The translations under genes and the position numbers were made by a program. Under the pieces are notes generated by a model. The model did no database searches. It was given only the letters and a program-made list of their open reading frames with translations, and was not told the origin of the DNA. This document shows positions 7,006 through 15,468 of a stretch of DNA of 34,249 bases, piece by piece. Source of the DNA: Sphingopyxis sp. (GTDB lineage Bacteria > Pseudomonadota > Alphaproteobacteria > Sphingomonadales > Sphingomonadaceae); contig NZ_JAEMQX010000033.1 in assembly GCF_016463645.1 (NCBI RefSeq), positions 1 through 34,249 of the forward strand, in the 5' to 3' direction. Each line of letters starts with the position of its first letter. The stretch's first letter is position 1.

Positions 7006-8357
7006 GCCTTCTTCTCCGCGGCCTTCTTCTTCCGCATCGCGTCGTGGAAGCGGTCGGCCCAGCCGGGCTTGACGAGTTGTTCGCCGCGAACGAGGCGGAG
7101 CTCGCCGTCGGCGACGTCGCGCGTCACCGCGCTGCCCGCGGCGACGATCGCGTCGGCGCCGATCTTCACGGGCGCAACGAGCGCGCTGTTCGATCCGATG
7201 AAGGCGCGCTCGCCGATCTCGGTCCTGTATTTGAAATAGCCGTCATAATTGCAGGTGATCGTACCCGCACCGATGTTTGCGCCCGCCCCTACGGTGACGT
7301 CGCCCAGATAGGTCAGGTGGTTCGCCTTCGCGCCATCGCCGAGCACCGCCTTCTTGGTCTCCACGAAATTGCCGATCTTCGCTTTCTCGCCAAGCACCGT
7401 TCCGGGGCGCAGACGCGCGAACGGTCCGACTTCGCAGCCCGTACCGACGATGGCGCCCTCGATATGGCAATTCGCGCGAATCTTCACATTGTCGGCTATC
7501 TTCGCCCCCGGGCCGAAGAAGACATTGGGTTCGATCAGCACGTCGCGGCCGAGTTCGGTGTCCCACGCGAACCAGACGGTATCGGGGGCGATCAGGCTGG
7601 CGCCGTCGGCCATCGCCCGCGCCCGCCGCCGCGCCTGCCACTCGCCTTCCATCGCCGCCAGCTCGCCGCGGCTGTTGACGCCCGCGACGTCATGGGGATC
7701 GGTGACGACGACCGCGCAGCGGCGCCCGTCGGCGTTCGCGATATTGACGATGTCGACGAGATAATATTCCTTCGCCGCATTGTCGTCGGTGACACGCGCG
7801 AGCAAGGCGAAGAGGTCCGCCGACCTCGCCGCCATCAGCCCCGAATTGCAGAGGCGCACCGCACGCTCGGCCTCGGTCGCGTCCTTGTGCTCGACCATCT
7901 TCACGACCCGGTCACCCTCGGTGATGACGCGGCCGTACTGCTGCGCATCGGCGGGTTCGAAGGCGAGTACGACGACGGCCGGCCTGTCTTCCGCGTTCAG
8001 CCGGTCGAGCATCGCGCGCATCGTCGCCGCGGGGACGAAAGGCACGTCGCCATAGAGGATCAGCACATCGCCGTCGAAGCCCGCGAGCGCATTCTCCGCC
8101 TGTTGCACCGCATGGCCGGTGCCGAGCTGCGGCTCCTGAACCGCGAGGTCGGCGCTGCCTGCGAGCGCGGCTTCGAGCTGGCCGGCCTTGTCGCCGACGA
8201 TCACGACCTTCCTCGCCGGGGCGAGTTCGTCGATGCTCGCCATCAGGTGGAGCAGCATAGGGCGCCCGGCGATCGGGTGCAGCACCTTGTGCAGGTCGGA
8301 TTTCATGCGGGTGCCCCTGCCCGCGGCAAGGACGATAGCGGCGATGGGATTGCTCAT
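7002..8357 (-). CDS. glmU: Bifunctional UDP-N-acetylglucosamine pyrophosphorylase / glucosamine-1-phosphate N-acetyltransferase
   Basis: Converts glucosamine-1-P to GlcNAc-1-P with acetyl-CoA, then to UDP-GlcNAc with UTP. The N-terminal nucleotidyltransferase shows LAAGRGTRMKS, with the conserved lysine region HKVLHPIAGRPM, and YGDVPF for metal/uridine binding. The C-terminal half is a left-handed beta-helix of hexapeptide repeats (FFGPGAKIADNVKIRANCHIE onward) with the catalytic region KKAVLGDGAKANHLTYLGD. I chose MSNPIAAIV at 8357 (451 aa); an ATG four codons earlier at 8369 is equally open. It heads the minus-strand operon and is divergent from gph. Together with glmS and glmM in this window, the whole pathway from fructose-6-P is present. 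Confidence 0.97.
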   Translation of the reverse strand: MSNPIAAIVLAAGRGTRMKSDLHKVLHPIAGRPMLLHLMASIDELAPARKVVIVGDKAGQLEAALAGSADLAVQEPQLGTGHAVQQAENALAGFDGDVLILYGDVPFVPAATMRAMLDRLNAEDRPAVVVLAFEPADAQQYGRVITEGDRVVKMVEHKDATEAERAVRLCNSGLMAARSADLFALLARVTDDNAAKEYYLVDIVNIANADGRRCAVVVTDPHDVAGVNSRGELAAMEGEWQARRRARAMADGASLIAPDTVWFAWDTELGRDVLIEPNVFFGPGAKIADNVKIRANCHIEGAIVGTGCEVGPFARLRPGTVLGEKAKIGNFVETKKAVLGDGAKANHLTYLGDVTVGAGANIGAGTITCNYDGYFKYRTEIGERAFIGSNSALVAPVKIGADAIVAAGSAVTRDVADGELRLVRGEQLVKPGWADRFHDAMRKKKAAEKKA

Positions 8358-8416
8358 GCGCGCTGCCATGCCAGCAAATCATTGCGGTTTCCAGAGCATC
8401 GCGCCATGCGCGGCCG

Positions 8417-9079
8417 ATGAACGGATTTCCTTTCGCGACCGTCGGCTTCGACCTCGACGGCACGCTCCTCGACACGCTCGGCGACCTTGCCGCCGCCGTC
8501 AATCACACGCTGGCGCTGATCGACCGCGCCCCGCTGACCACGGACGCCGTGCGGCCGATGATCGGGCGCGGGGCGAAGCATATGCTCGAGGAAGGGCTGC
8601 GCGCTTCCGGCGGCGTGCCCGATGGCGCGGTCGAGCGGCTCTACCCCGGGTTGCTGCGCTTTTACGAAGCGCATATCGCCGTCCACAGCCGTCCCTTCCC
8701 CGGCGTGGTCGCCGCGCTCGACCGGCTCGACGCGCTCGGCGTCCGCACCGCGGTCGTCACCAACAAGGTGGAGCATCTTGCGCGCGTACTGCTCGCCGAA
8801 TTCGGCCTCGCCGATCGCATGGCAACGATCATCGGCGGCGATAGCGTGGGATCGCGCAAACCCTCGCCCGAGCCGATCCGCGCAATGATCGAGCGGTGCG
8901 GCGGCGGGCGCGCCGCCTTCGTCGGCGACAGCATCTACGATGTCATGGCGGCGAAACATGCCGGTGTGCCGAGCATCGCGGTCAGCTTCGGCTTTCCGGA
9001 CCGGCCGGCCGGCGAACTCGGCGCCGACCATGTCATCGACCGTTATGACGAGCTGGTGCCGCTGCTCGCGCGGCTCTAG
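8417..9079 (+). CDS. gph: Phosphoglycolate phosphatase, HAD family
   Basis: 220-residue HAD phosphatase of the Gph group, which removes phosphoglycolate, a by-product of DNA 3'-end repair and oxygenase reactions. Motif I is FDLDGTLLDT (Asp12, Asp14), motif II is VVTNK, motif III is the Lys in SRKPSPEPI, and motif IV is FVGDSIYDVMAAKHAG. The cap segment GDLAAAVNHTL is typical of Gph. It is divergent from glmU with about 59 bases between the starts. Its stop shares the tetranucleotide CTAG with the stop of the convergent nucleotidyltransferase gene. Other small sugar phosphates could also be substrates. Confidence 0.88.
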   Translation: MNGFPFATVGFDLDGTLLDTLGDLAAAVNHTLALIDRAPLTTDAVRPMIGRGAKHMLEEGLRASGGVPDGAVERLYPGLLRFYEAHIAVHSRPFPGVVAALDRLDALGVRTAVVTNKVEHLARVLLAEFGLADRMATIIGGDSVGSRKPSPEPIRAMIERCGGGRAAFVGDSIYDVMAAKHAGVPSIAVSFGFPDRPAGELGADHVIDRYDELVPLLARL

Positions 9080-10089
9080 CGCTTTCGCCACTTCGTCCAG
9101 AGATGCCGCGCAAGCATCGCGGGCGGCATGCGCAGCCAGTGCGAGCGGATATAGAAGGCCTGCTCGAGCAGCGGTTTTGTTACGCGCCCCCAATCGTCGC
9201 GCGCGAGCAGGCGGCGGCGGAACCAGGCGTCGGTGGGGTCCTGCCGGTCCCATCCGCCCGGCAACGTCGCGCCATAAAGGTCGCGCGCGAGCCGCGCGGC
9301 ACGGTGCACCGCGGCCTGCAGCCCGTGCAGCGCCGCGCGCCCGTCGAGCTTTCCCCAGAAACCCGCGTCGGCCGCGGCAAAGTCGCGCGTCATCGTGTGG
9401 AAATCCCAGAGATTGCGCAGCCCGCCCTGCAGGTCGCCGTCGGCGAGCATATGCGCGGCGCAATGGACCGCCATGTCCTGCGGGCACAGCACCGCATGGC
9501 CACCGTTGCTCGTAACCGCATCGCTGATCAGCGCGAGCGCGTCGGGCGTGATCCGGTGCGTGCGCGGCAGGATCGTGTGGTGCACATCGATCATCCGGTC
9601 GCGCGCCTTGTGGATCAGCGGCGGCAGCTCGTGCATGTGCGCACGATAATAATGGTCGTCATAGGGGTCGGATTTCACCCACTCCCACCCCGCGTTGAGC
9701 AGCGCATTTTCGGCACGGCGGATGTCGGAGGCAAGCACGAGGATATCGAGATCGCCGATCTGACGTCCCGCCGCGCAGGCCATGCCGGCGGCGGCATAGG
9801 CCGCTCCCTTCAGCAGCACGAACTCGATCCCGGCGGGCGCGAGCGCGCGGCGCGCCATCTCGGCCTCCCACAGCGCCTGCCGTTGCGCGACCTGCGCCGC
9901 CGCGCGCTGGTCGGCGAAGAGCGCGGCCACCGCCGGCGGCAGGTCGGCATCGGCAAGCCGGTTCGCGAGCGTCGCGAGCATCGCCTCGCTGCGCGCGACC
10001 CCGATCACCCCTTCCCAGTCACGCGGGACCAGCGCCCCCGGATCGCGCCGCGCGGCGAGCAGATCGACAAAGGCCCGCACCGCGCTCAT
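9076..10089 (-). CDS. Nucleotidyltransferase-family protein of the HPr-rel-A cassette
   Basis: 337-residue protein resembling the uncharacterised nucleotidyltransferase family (NTP_transf_5). The core is VLLKGAAYAA (91-100) followed by GRQIGDLDILVL (108-119), where Asp113 and Asp115 are the expected metal-binding pair. RDRMIDVHHTILP adds a further acidic/His motif. The ATG at 10089 overlaps the kinase stop as ATGA, and for that reason I prefer it to an ATG six codons upstream. Related proteins occur beside HprK-like kinases and PqqD-like proteins in some lasso-peptide clusters, where they modify the peptide. A peptide or protein nucleotidylyltransferase, or sugar transferase, role is inference only. 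Confidence 0.83.
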   Translation of the reverse strand: MSAVRAFVDLLAARRDPGALVPRDWEGVIGVARSEAMLATLANRLADADLPPAVAALFADQRAAAQVAQRQALWEAEMARRALAPAGIEFVLLKGAAYAAAGMACAAGRQIGDLDILVLASDIRRAENALLNAGWEWVKSDPYDDHYYRAHMHELPPLIHKARDRMIDVHHTILPRTHRITPDALALISDAVTSNGGHAVLCPQDMAVHCAAHMLADGDLQGGLRNLWDFHTMTRDFAAADAGFWGKLDGRAALHGLQAAVHRAARLARDLYGATLPGGWDRQDPTDAWFRRRLLARDDWGRVTKPLLEQAFYIRSHWLRMPPAMLARHLWTKWRKR

Positions 10090-10952
10090 GTCGCGGCATC
10101 CGCCCATAATTGCCCGACCAGCGCGATGCCGGCAGCGCTATCGGGATAGGAGATGCCGAACGCCGGGGTTTCGCGCACCAGCCGCGTCAGCGCGGCAAAG
10201 CCCGCTTCCCCCAGCGCGACATAGTTGGTCGACGCTTCGGTCAGCCGGACGAAAGCCTCGCCCTCGCCCATCGGTTCGATCGTCGTTTCGCCGCCGAAGC
10301 GCGGGAAGAGCAGCAGCGCCGGGCGCGCGGGCTCGTGCATCGCGGCGATCGCGTCGGGGCGCGGGATCAGGTGGCGGATATCGCCCTTGGGCGTTCCCGC
10401 GAGCAGCGGCCCGAGCCGCGCCGCATCGACGCGCGCCGAAACCTCGGCGATCGCCTCGTTCTTGATGCTCACCGCGCGCGGAAAGGCGAAGGCGTCGCCG
10501 CCCGCTGGATCGATCAGCGTGAATTCGTCGCCCATCAGCCGCCAGCCGCCCTCGCCGAGCAGCGCCGCGAGCGTCGATTTGCCCGACCCCGACTCGCCCG
10601 ACATGATCAGCGCGCGGCCGTCCTTCGCGACCGCGCTCGCGTGAAGCAGCATGTGCCGCCGCCAGCCGAGCGCGACTTGCAGATTCATCCCCATTTCGGC
10701 GGCGAGCAGCCCCATCGACAAGGGGAGCGGCAAGGCATCGGGAACGACGAAATCGCCGCCGATATGCACCGACGGCCGCAGCCAGCGCCGCCACGGCCGC
10801 GCCGCGAACAGCCGTACCGTCGCGTCGGCGGGGCGCGCATCGTCCTCCGGATATCCGGCGTACAGCCGTTCGAGCGCCGCCACCGGCCCGGCCCAGTCGC
10901 TGCCGATCCGGAACTGCACCGGACCGACGGCAATGCGCGTGCTGTGCCTCAC
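10086..10952 (-). CDS. HprK-related kinase A
   Basis: 288-residue protein homologous to the kinase domain of HPr kinase/phosphorylase, without the N-terminal HprK domain. The characteristic LLHASAV segment (102-108) is followed by the P-loop GESGSGKST (119-127) and the acidic GDEFTLI (141-147). The start is GTG at 10952, overlapping the PqqD-like stop as GTGA. HprK proper phosphorylates a serine on HPr; related kinases in lasso-peptide clusters phosphorylate the peptide C-terminus. I see no HPr/PTS gene in the window, so the substrate is more likely a peptide or protein delivered by the adjacent PqqD-like protein. The name matches the HPr-rel-A kinase family as I recall it. Confidence 0.88.
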   Translation of the reverse strand: MRHSTRIAVGPVQFRIGSDWAGPVAALERLYAGYPEDDARPADATVRLFAARPWRRWLRPSVHIGGDFVVPDALPLPLSMGLLAAEMGMNLQVALGWRRHMLLHASAVAKDGRALIMSGESGSGKSTLAALLGEGGWRLMGDEFTLIDPAGGDAFAFPRAVSIKNEAIAEVSARVDAARLGPLLAGTPKGDIRHLIPRPDAIAAMHEPARPALLLFPRFGGETTIEPMGEGEAFVRLTEASTNYVALGEAGFAALTRLVRETPAFGISYPDSAAGIALVGQLWADAAT

Positions 10953-11230
10953 GCGCGCTCCACCAGCCCCGTCGCCGCGAGTTCGGCGAGGCGCTCGGCA
11001 AGGATCGGCCGGACGTCGGCCTCGCCATCGAGCTCGAACGATGCGGCAAGGCGCGCGGCAAGCGTGGCCACATCGCACGCCTCCGCGCCCATGGCGGCCA
11101 GTATCTCGGGCATCGGCGACACGACGAGATGCGTCTGCATCGAGCGGCGGTCGAAAATCGCGGTCAGTTCGCCAAGCGGCTCGACGCGCAGCGCACCCGG
11201 CGGCGCGGCGCGGTAGGCGCGATCAGTCAT
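10949..11230 (-). CDS. PqqD-like peptide-binding protein (HPr-rel-A system)
   Basis: 93-residue PqqD relative. PqqD-type domains (RiPP recognition elements) bind leader peptides and present them to modifying enzymes. The fold pattern is visible: N-terminal beta strands (ALRVEPLGELTAIFDRRSMQTHLV), then a winged-helix half with CDVATLAARLAASFELDGEADVRPILAERLAELAATGLVER. The ATG at 11230 overlaps the MarR stop by 8 bases, and the stop forms a GTGA overlap with the kinase. It is small but well supported by context on both sides. No precursor peptide gene is evident beside it, so the client is unknown. Confidence 0.84.
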   Translation of the reverse strand: MTDRAYRAAPPGALRVEPLGELTAIFDRRSMQTHLVVSPMPEILAAMGAEACDVATLAARLAASFELDGEADVRPILAERLAELAATGLVERA

Positions 11231-11669
11231 AGGTTTCGGCGGCGGCGGTCAGCTTCGCGAGAATGGCCATCAGCGTCGCGCGCTCGCTCGCGCTGATGTT
11301 CGATTCGAGCCGCGCCTCGCTCGCGAGCGCCGCGGGCACGATCGCGTCATACAGCGAGCGCCCCGTCCCGGTGAGTTCGAGATGATGCGAGCGCCCGTCG
11401 GCCTCATGCGCCTGCCGCGCGATCAGCTGGCGGTCGGCAAGCACTTTCGCGGCGCGGTTCACCGTCACCTTGTCCATGCGCGTCGCCGCGACCAGTTCGC
11501 GCTGCGTCTTCGGCTGCCCCTCGCCAAGCACCGCCATCAACCGCCATTCGGGAATCCTGAGCCCGAAGCGATTCTCATATTCGGCGGCGATCCGTACCGA
11601 CAGGGCATTCGAAGCGATGGACAGGCGGTACGGCAGGAAATTATCGAGATTCAGCTTCTTCGCGGCCAT
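11223..11669 (-). CDS. MarR-family transcriptional regulator
   Basis: 148-residue winged-helix regulator of the MarR group. Helix-turn-helix: TQRELVAATRMDKVTVNRAAKVLADRQLI (about residues 55-83); wing: RQAHEADGRSHHLELTGTGRSLYD. The N-terminal helix (LPYRLSIASNALSVRIAAEYENRFGL) and the C-terminal helix form the dimer interface. It heads the PqqD-HprK-nucleotidyltransferase run and overlaps its second gene by 8 bases, so it likely autoregulates this operon. Its ligand is unknown. MarR proteins of this shape often answer to phenolics, which is only a family generality here. Confidence 0.92.
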   Translation of the reverse strand: MAAKKLNLDNFLPYRLSIASNALSVRIAAEYENRFGLRIPEWRLMAVLGEGQPKTQRELVAATRMDKVTVNRAAKVLADRQLIARQAHEADGRSHHLELTGTGRSLYDAIVPAALASEARLESNISASERATLMAILAKLTAAAETYD

Positions 11670-11708
11670 GCCTTACTCTTCCCCACAATCCGTAACCCCG
11701 GCGAGCCC

Positions 11709-11736
11709 ATCCTATCGCCTGTTTCGGAGCTGTGAA
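11709..11736 (-). promoter_or_regulatory. Possible promoter of the marR-pqqD-hprK operon
   Basis: Minus-strand TTCACA (complement of 11731-11736), a 16-base spacer, then TAGGAT (complement of 11709-11714), about 40 bases before the MarR ATG. The match to sigma-70 consensus is only moderate. I see no clear MarR palindrome overlapping it. Confidence 0.3.
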
Positions 11737-11754
11737 GGGCGGAACGCGTGAAAA

Positions 11755-13803
11755 TCAGAAAGAAAGGCGCGCGCCGACCCACAGCGTCCGCGGCGTCGCG
11801 CGCTCGACGATCCCCGACGAGGAGATCGCCGCGGGAACAAGCTCGTCGAACAGATTCTCGCCGCGCACCTCGATGCTGACCGCGTCCGAAAACCGCCACG
11901 ACAAGCCGGCATCGAGCGTCAACGCGTCACCCAGCGCGAGCAGCCCGAGATCGTCCTCATTCTGTTTTCCGATATAGCGCAGCGTCGCAAAGCCGCCGAA
12001 AGGGCCGGCCGCATTGCTGCGCAGCGAGACGCTGCCGCCGTGCTTCGCAATCTGCGCCGGGCGGCGGCCATCGAGCGGCGCCGCGCCGCCCGAAGCGTCG
12101 ACCTCGGCATCGGTGAAGGCATAGGTCGCGCGCAGCGTCGCGGGGCCGATCCGCTGCTCGGCGGTGACCTCGACGCCCTTGCTGTCGATCGCATCGAGAT
12201 TCTGCCGCTGGTTGAGGTTCGGCGCGAGCGTCACATTGGCGATCGCGTTCGTCAGATGATTGGCGAAAAGCGTCAGCGACAGTTTCGTATCGCCGCGACC
12301 CCAATCGGCCCCGATCTCGCCGCCCCACAGTCGTTCGGGCTTGAGCATCTCATTCGCGGTCGTCACCTCGGCGCCGACACGGAACGGACGATAGAGTTCG
12401 TTGAGCGTCGGGAGGCGCCAGCCGCGATAGCCCGCGGCGCGGAGCGACAGCGCATCCGACGTCCAGCGAACCCCTGCCCGCCCGCTGCCTTCCCACCCCT
12501 GTCGCGCGGCGAAGCGCAGGTCGGTGATGACGGGCCCGGCGATATTGCGCTCCAGCCGATACCCCTCGGCGAGCCACCAGCGATCGACGCGGCCGCTCAG
12601 CGTCCACAGGAAGCCGTCGTTCGGATCGCCCGACGTCCATTCGGCGAAAGCGCCGACCGTATCGCTGCTGCCGCCCGCAATGCGGTGGCGGCCCGGCACG
12701 ACGCCGGTGAAGAAGAAATCCTCCTCGGTACGCCCCGTGGTGCGCCGCCAGTCGGCGCCGACCCGCAGCGGGTTGGTCCCGCCGATCGCCGGGCGCAGCT
12801 CGAGGCGCGCGCCAAGACCGGTGGCGGGGACGCGCTGGAAGAGCGCAGGGGCGACGCTGTTCCGTCCTGCCGCGACGCTCGCGAAGCCGCTTTCGAAATC
12901 GCGAAGCTGGATATAGGCGAGAGCCAGCCATTGGGTCGCATTATAGGGATCGTGGACGAAGCGCAGGCTGGCATCGACGCCATCGGTCTTGCTGTCGGTG
13001 AAATCGGTACCGCGGTCGCGCCGGTCGGCAAAGCCGCGCAGACTCGCTTCGACCCGACTGTCGTCGCCGGCGTCGAAACGCAGGCGCATGCCCAACCCGG
13101 CCTGTTCATAGGAGGCGGCGCGGTCGACGCTGCCGCGCTGTCCCCCGGCGACCGGAATGAAGCCGTCGCCACGGCCGTAACGACCGTCGACGGCGAACTG
13201 TCCGTTGCCCAGATCGCCGCCGGCGCTGGCGGATACGTCCCAGCTGTCGCGGCTGCCATAAGCCGCGCTCGCGGTAACACCGTCGGTCATCGTCGAATAA
13301 AGGCCGATAGCCCCCGCCAGCGCGCCCGGACCGTCGACACCGTTGCCGCCACCGCGTGTGATGATCGCGCCGCCAAGGTTGATCGCATCATAGGCGCTCC
13401 ACGCCACCCAGCCACCGAAGGGATCGGCCTGTGGCACGCCGTCAAGCGTTACCAGCGCGCGGCTCGACGCATTGCCGCCAAGACCGCGAAGTGTGATGCC
13501 CTGGCTGGTCGGATGGGCGCTGCGACCGTCAGAGCGGCGAAACTGGACGAGGCCCGCTTCGTCGCGCAGGCGATTTTCGACGCGGGCGCCGAGGCCGGGC
13601 AGCAAATCCGTCAGGATCGTGCTGCTTTGGATCAAGTCGCCGTCGTTATGCTGAAGCAGGCCCCCGCGAACCACGATGTCATACGGGCTGCGCGAAGCAA
13701 ACGGATCAGCCATCGTCCAGTCGACTTCGCCGTCATAATCCTCCTGCGCCATCGCCGCCGCCGGCATCGCCAGCAGCACGGCCCCCGCAAACAGCCGGAT
13801 CAC
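11755..13803 (-). CDS. TonB-dependent receptor
   Basis: 682-residue outer-membrane beta-barrel that imports a ligand using TonB energy. A signal peptide ends near AAAMAQ (residue 20). The plug domain follows: YDIVVRGG, then TDLLPGLGARVENRL, GITLRGLGGNASSRALVTLDGVPQ and AIITRGGGNGVDGPGALAG, all typical. The barrel ends in the outer-membrane signature VGARLSF with terminal Phe. There is no N-terminal STN signalling domain, so it is a plain transporter. The start is GTG at 13803, overlapping the isomerase gene stop as GTGA; longer upstream frame is antisense shadow. It is the last gene of the beta-helix/cytochrome operon. The ligand is unknown; siderophore, cobalamin, copper chelate or an oligomer are possible. 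Confidence 0.94.
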   Translation of the reverse strand: MIRLFAGAVLLAMPAAAMAQEDYDGEVDWTMADPFASRSPYDIVVRGGLLQHNDGDLIQSSTILTDLLPGLGARVENRLRDEAGLVQFRRSDGRSAHPTSQGITLRGLGGNASSRALVTLDGVPQADPFGGWVAWSAYDAINLGGAIITRGGGNGVDGPGALAGAIGLYSTMTDGVTASAAYGSRDSWDVSASAGGDLGNGQFAVDGRYGRGDGFIPVAGGQRGSVDRAASYEQAGLGMRLRFDAGDDSRVEASLRGFADRRDRGTDFTDSKTDGVDASLRFVHDPYNATQWLALAYIQLRDFESGFASVAAGRNSVAPALFQRVPATGLGARLELRPAIGGTNPLRVGADWRRTTGRTEEDFFFTGVVPGRHRIAGGSSDTVGAFAEWTSGDPNDGFLWTLSGRVDRWWLAEGYRLERNIAGPVITDLRFAARQGWEGSGRAGVRWTSDALSLRAAGYRGWRLPTLNELYRPFRVGAEVTTANEMLKPERLWGGEIGADWGRGDTKLSLTLFANHLTNAIANVTLAPNLNQRQNLDAIDSKGVEVTAEQRIGPATLRATYAFTDAEVDASGGAAPLDGRRPAQIAKHGGSVSLRSNAAGPFGGFATLRYIGKQNEDDLGLLALGDALTLDAGLSWRFSDAVSIEVRGENLFDELVPAAISSSGIVERATPRTLWVGARLSF

Positions 13804-14432
13804 GCGGGTTTGACCGCGTCGGGATGCGCCTTCCGAAAGGCTTCGAGTTCCATGCACGCGGCGTCGATCTCGATCAGCCGCGGAAAGGCTTCGAGCGGCA
13901 CCTCGAAGCGCCGCGCATTGTAGATTTGCGGGACGAGACAGCAGTCGGCGATCCCCGGCGTATCGCCGCCGAGATACCGGCCGTCGCCCGCCATCGCCTC
14001 CAGTGCCTCGAACCCCTGCGTGATCCACGTCGCGATCCAGCGGTCCTTCGTCTGCTCGTTGAGCCCGAGGTCGCGTTTCAGATATTTGAGGACGCGCAGA
14101 TTGTTGAGCGGATGGATGTCGCTCGCGATCACCTGCGCGCGCGCCAGCGCGACCGCGCGCGGCATCGCCTCCTCGGGGATCAGTCGCGGCTCGGGAAAGG
14201 CGCGGTCGAGCCAGTCGATGATCGCCATGCTCTGGATGATCGGTTCGCCGTCGACGACGAGCATCGGCACGAAGCCCTGCGCATTCTGCTCGAGATAGGC
14301 ATCGCTGCGCTGCTCGCCCGCGATCAGGCTGACCTCGACGCGCTCATAGTCGAGCCCCTTCAGGTTCAGCGCGATGCGAACGCGAAAGCTGGCCGAAGAG
14401 CGGAAATAGTCGTGGAGGACGAGCTGGGTCAT
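13800..14432 (-). CDS. maiA: Maleylacetoacetate isomerase / zeta-class glutathione S-transferase
   Basis: 210-residue GST of the zeta class. The N-terminal thioredoxin-like domain starts MTQLVLHDYFRSSASFRVRI. It contains the zeta-class Ser pair (Ser12-Ser13), but the usual following Cys is Ala14 (SSAS instead of SSCS). NAQGFVPMLVVDGEPIIQSMAIIDWLD is the glutathione-binding half, and LNNLRVLKYL plus GDTPGIADCCLVPQIYNARRF form the helical domain. The enzyme isomerises maleylacetoacetate in tyrosine/homogentisate breakdown, but no hmgA or fahA gene lies here. It is coupled to a receptor and a cytochrome instead. The substrate may therefore be another cis-trans isomerisable or glutathione-conjugated compound. 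Confidence 0.88.
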   Translation of the reverse strand: MTQLVLHDYFRSSASFRVRIALNLKGLDYERVEVSLIAGEQRSDAYLEQNAQGFVPMLVVDGEPIIQSMAIIDWLDRAFPEPRLIPEEAMPRAVALARAQVIASDIHPLNNLRVLKYLKRDLGLNEQTKDRWIATWITQGFEALEAMAGDGRYLGGDTPGIADCCLVPQIYNARRFEVPLEAFPRLIEIDAACMELEAFRKAHPDAVKPA

Positions 14433-14439
14433 GTGCAGC

Positions 14440-15468
14440 CTAATGCGACGCTTTGGGCATCTCCGCAATCCATTGCCTGAGCAGCGCCGCGCCCTCCCTG
14501 TGCACCGTCGAGCGTCCGACCTCGGGCATCGCGATGCCGGGGTCGGTGCTTTCGAGGCGATAGATGAGGAAGCTGTGGTCGGGATCGCCGGGCGCGATCG
14601 CGAAGTCCATGCCCCCGCTGCCGCGCCCCGCCGCGGTGGGGCGCTTGCCGACGCCGAAATTCACGCCCGCCGGATCGTCGGTCCAGCGCAGGAAGAGCCC
14701 GCTGTTCGACGCGCTGCCCGCGGGGTTGTGGCAATGCGCGCAATTGACGTCGAGATAGGCACGCGCGCGGTCGGTGACGCTCCCCGATCCGGGATCGTCC
14801 CATTGCGGCATCACCGGTTTGAGTGCCGCCGGATTCTCGAAATAGAGGCCGCGCAGCTTGTCGGAGGCCGCCGGGTCGGGAAGGAAGTTTCGCGCCTTCG
14901 GCCCGATCGGGACGATCTCGCCGTTCAGGCTGTGGCATTCCTTGCACTGGTTCCTGTTCGGCACCGCGTAGCGGATGCTGTGCGTCTCGCCGTCGGGGCT
15001 CTTGAAGCTCACCGGCACGCGGCGGCCACCGAGCGCCAGCGTCGCATCCTTGCCGTCGGCATCCCAGATGTAGGGCAGCGCGGTCCAGCCCGACGCACGG
15101 CGGATCAGGAGGCGCGTCTCGACCGGGCGGCCATTATTGACGTCGCTCCATCCGAAGCTTTTGACCAGTACGGTACCGACCGGAAATTCTATCACCCCGT
15201 CGTCGGCGACTTTCGCCTTCTTCCCCGCCGGGATCGAGATGAAACGATGCTTCTCGGTATAGTCGCTGAACAGCGGCGCGCGCAGCGTATAGCTGAGGCC
15301 GGCCGCCGGTTGCGCGGGGTCGTTACCGCGGAACAAGCCGAACGCGGACAATTTGGGGGGCATCGCGTCGCTCTCGACGACAGCCTGATCGACACCCGGC
15401 GGCGCAAAGGCCGCGCCGCCGCTCGAACATAATAATGCCGCGGTGATCGCGGCCAATACCCGCTTCAC
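14440..15468 (-). CDS. Dihaem c-type cytochrome-like protein (SO2930/HNE_0200 family)
   Basis: 342-residue exported protein with two haem c attachment motifs, CKECH at 175-179 and CAHCH at 243-247. The first ~20 residues from the GTG at 15468 form a signal peptide (KRVLAAITAALL). SAFGLFRGNDPAQPAAGLSYTLRAPLFSDYTEKHRFI is typical of the family that I recall as partnering the beta-helix protein encoded just upstream. The GTG overlaps that gene's stop (GTGA). The periplasmic location and haem content suggest an electron-transfer or oxidase role. The redox partner and substrate are unknown. A long N-terminal extension in frame is antisense/overlap shadow. Confidence 0.9.
   Translation of the reverse strand: MKRVLAAITAALLCSSGGAAFAPPGVDQAVVESDAMPPKLSAFGLFRGNDPAQPAAGLSYTLRAPLFSDYTEKHRFISIPAGKKAKVADDGVIEFPVGTVLVKSFGWSDVNNGRPVETRLLIRRASGWTALPYIWDADGKDATLALGGRRVPVSFKSPDGETHSIRYAVPNRNQCKECHSLNGEIVPIGPKARNFLPDPAASDKLRGLYFENPAALKPVMPQWDDPGSGSVTDRARAYLDVNCAHCHNPAGSASNSGLFLRWTDDPAGVNFGVGKRPTAAGRGSGGMDFAIAPGDPDHSFLIYRLESTDPGIAMPEVGRSTVHREGAALLRQWIAEMPKASH

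Noticed and set aside
11651-11710. 19-residue minus-strand frame as a precursor peptide for the PqqD-like protein
   Set aside because: It overlaps the MarR start, has no ribosome site of its own and shows no leader/core layout.
12040-13923. 627-codon plus-strand frame opposite the TonB receptor
   Set aside because: Antisense shadow of a receptor with full plug, barrel and terminal Phe.
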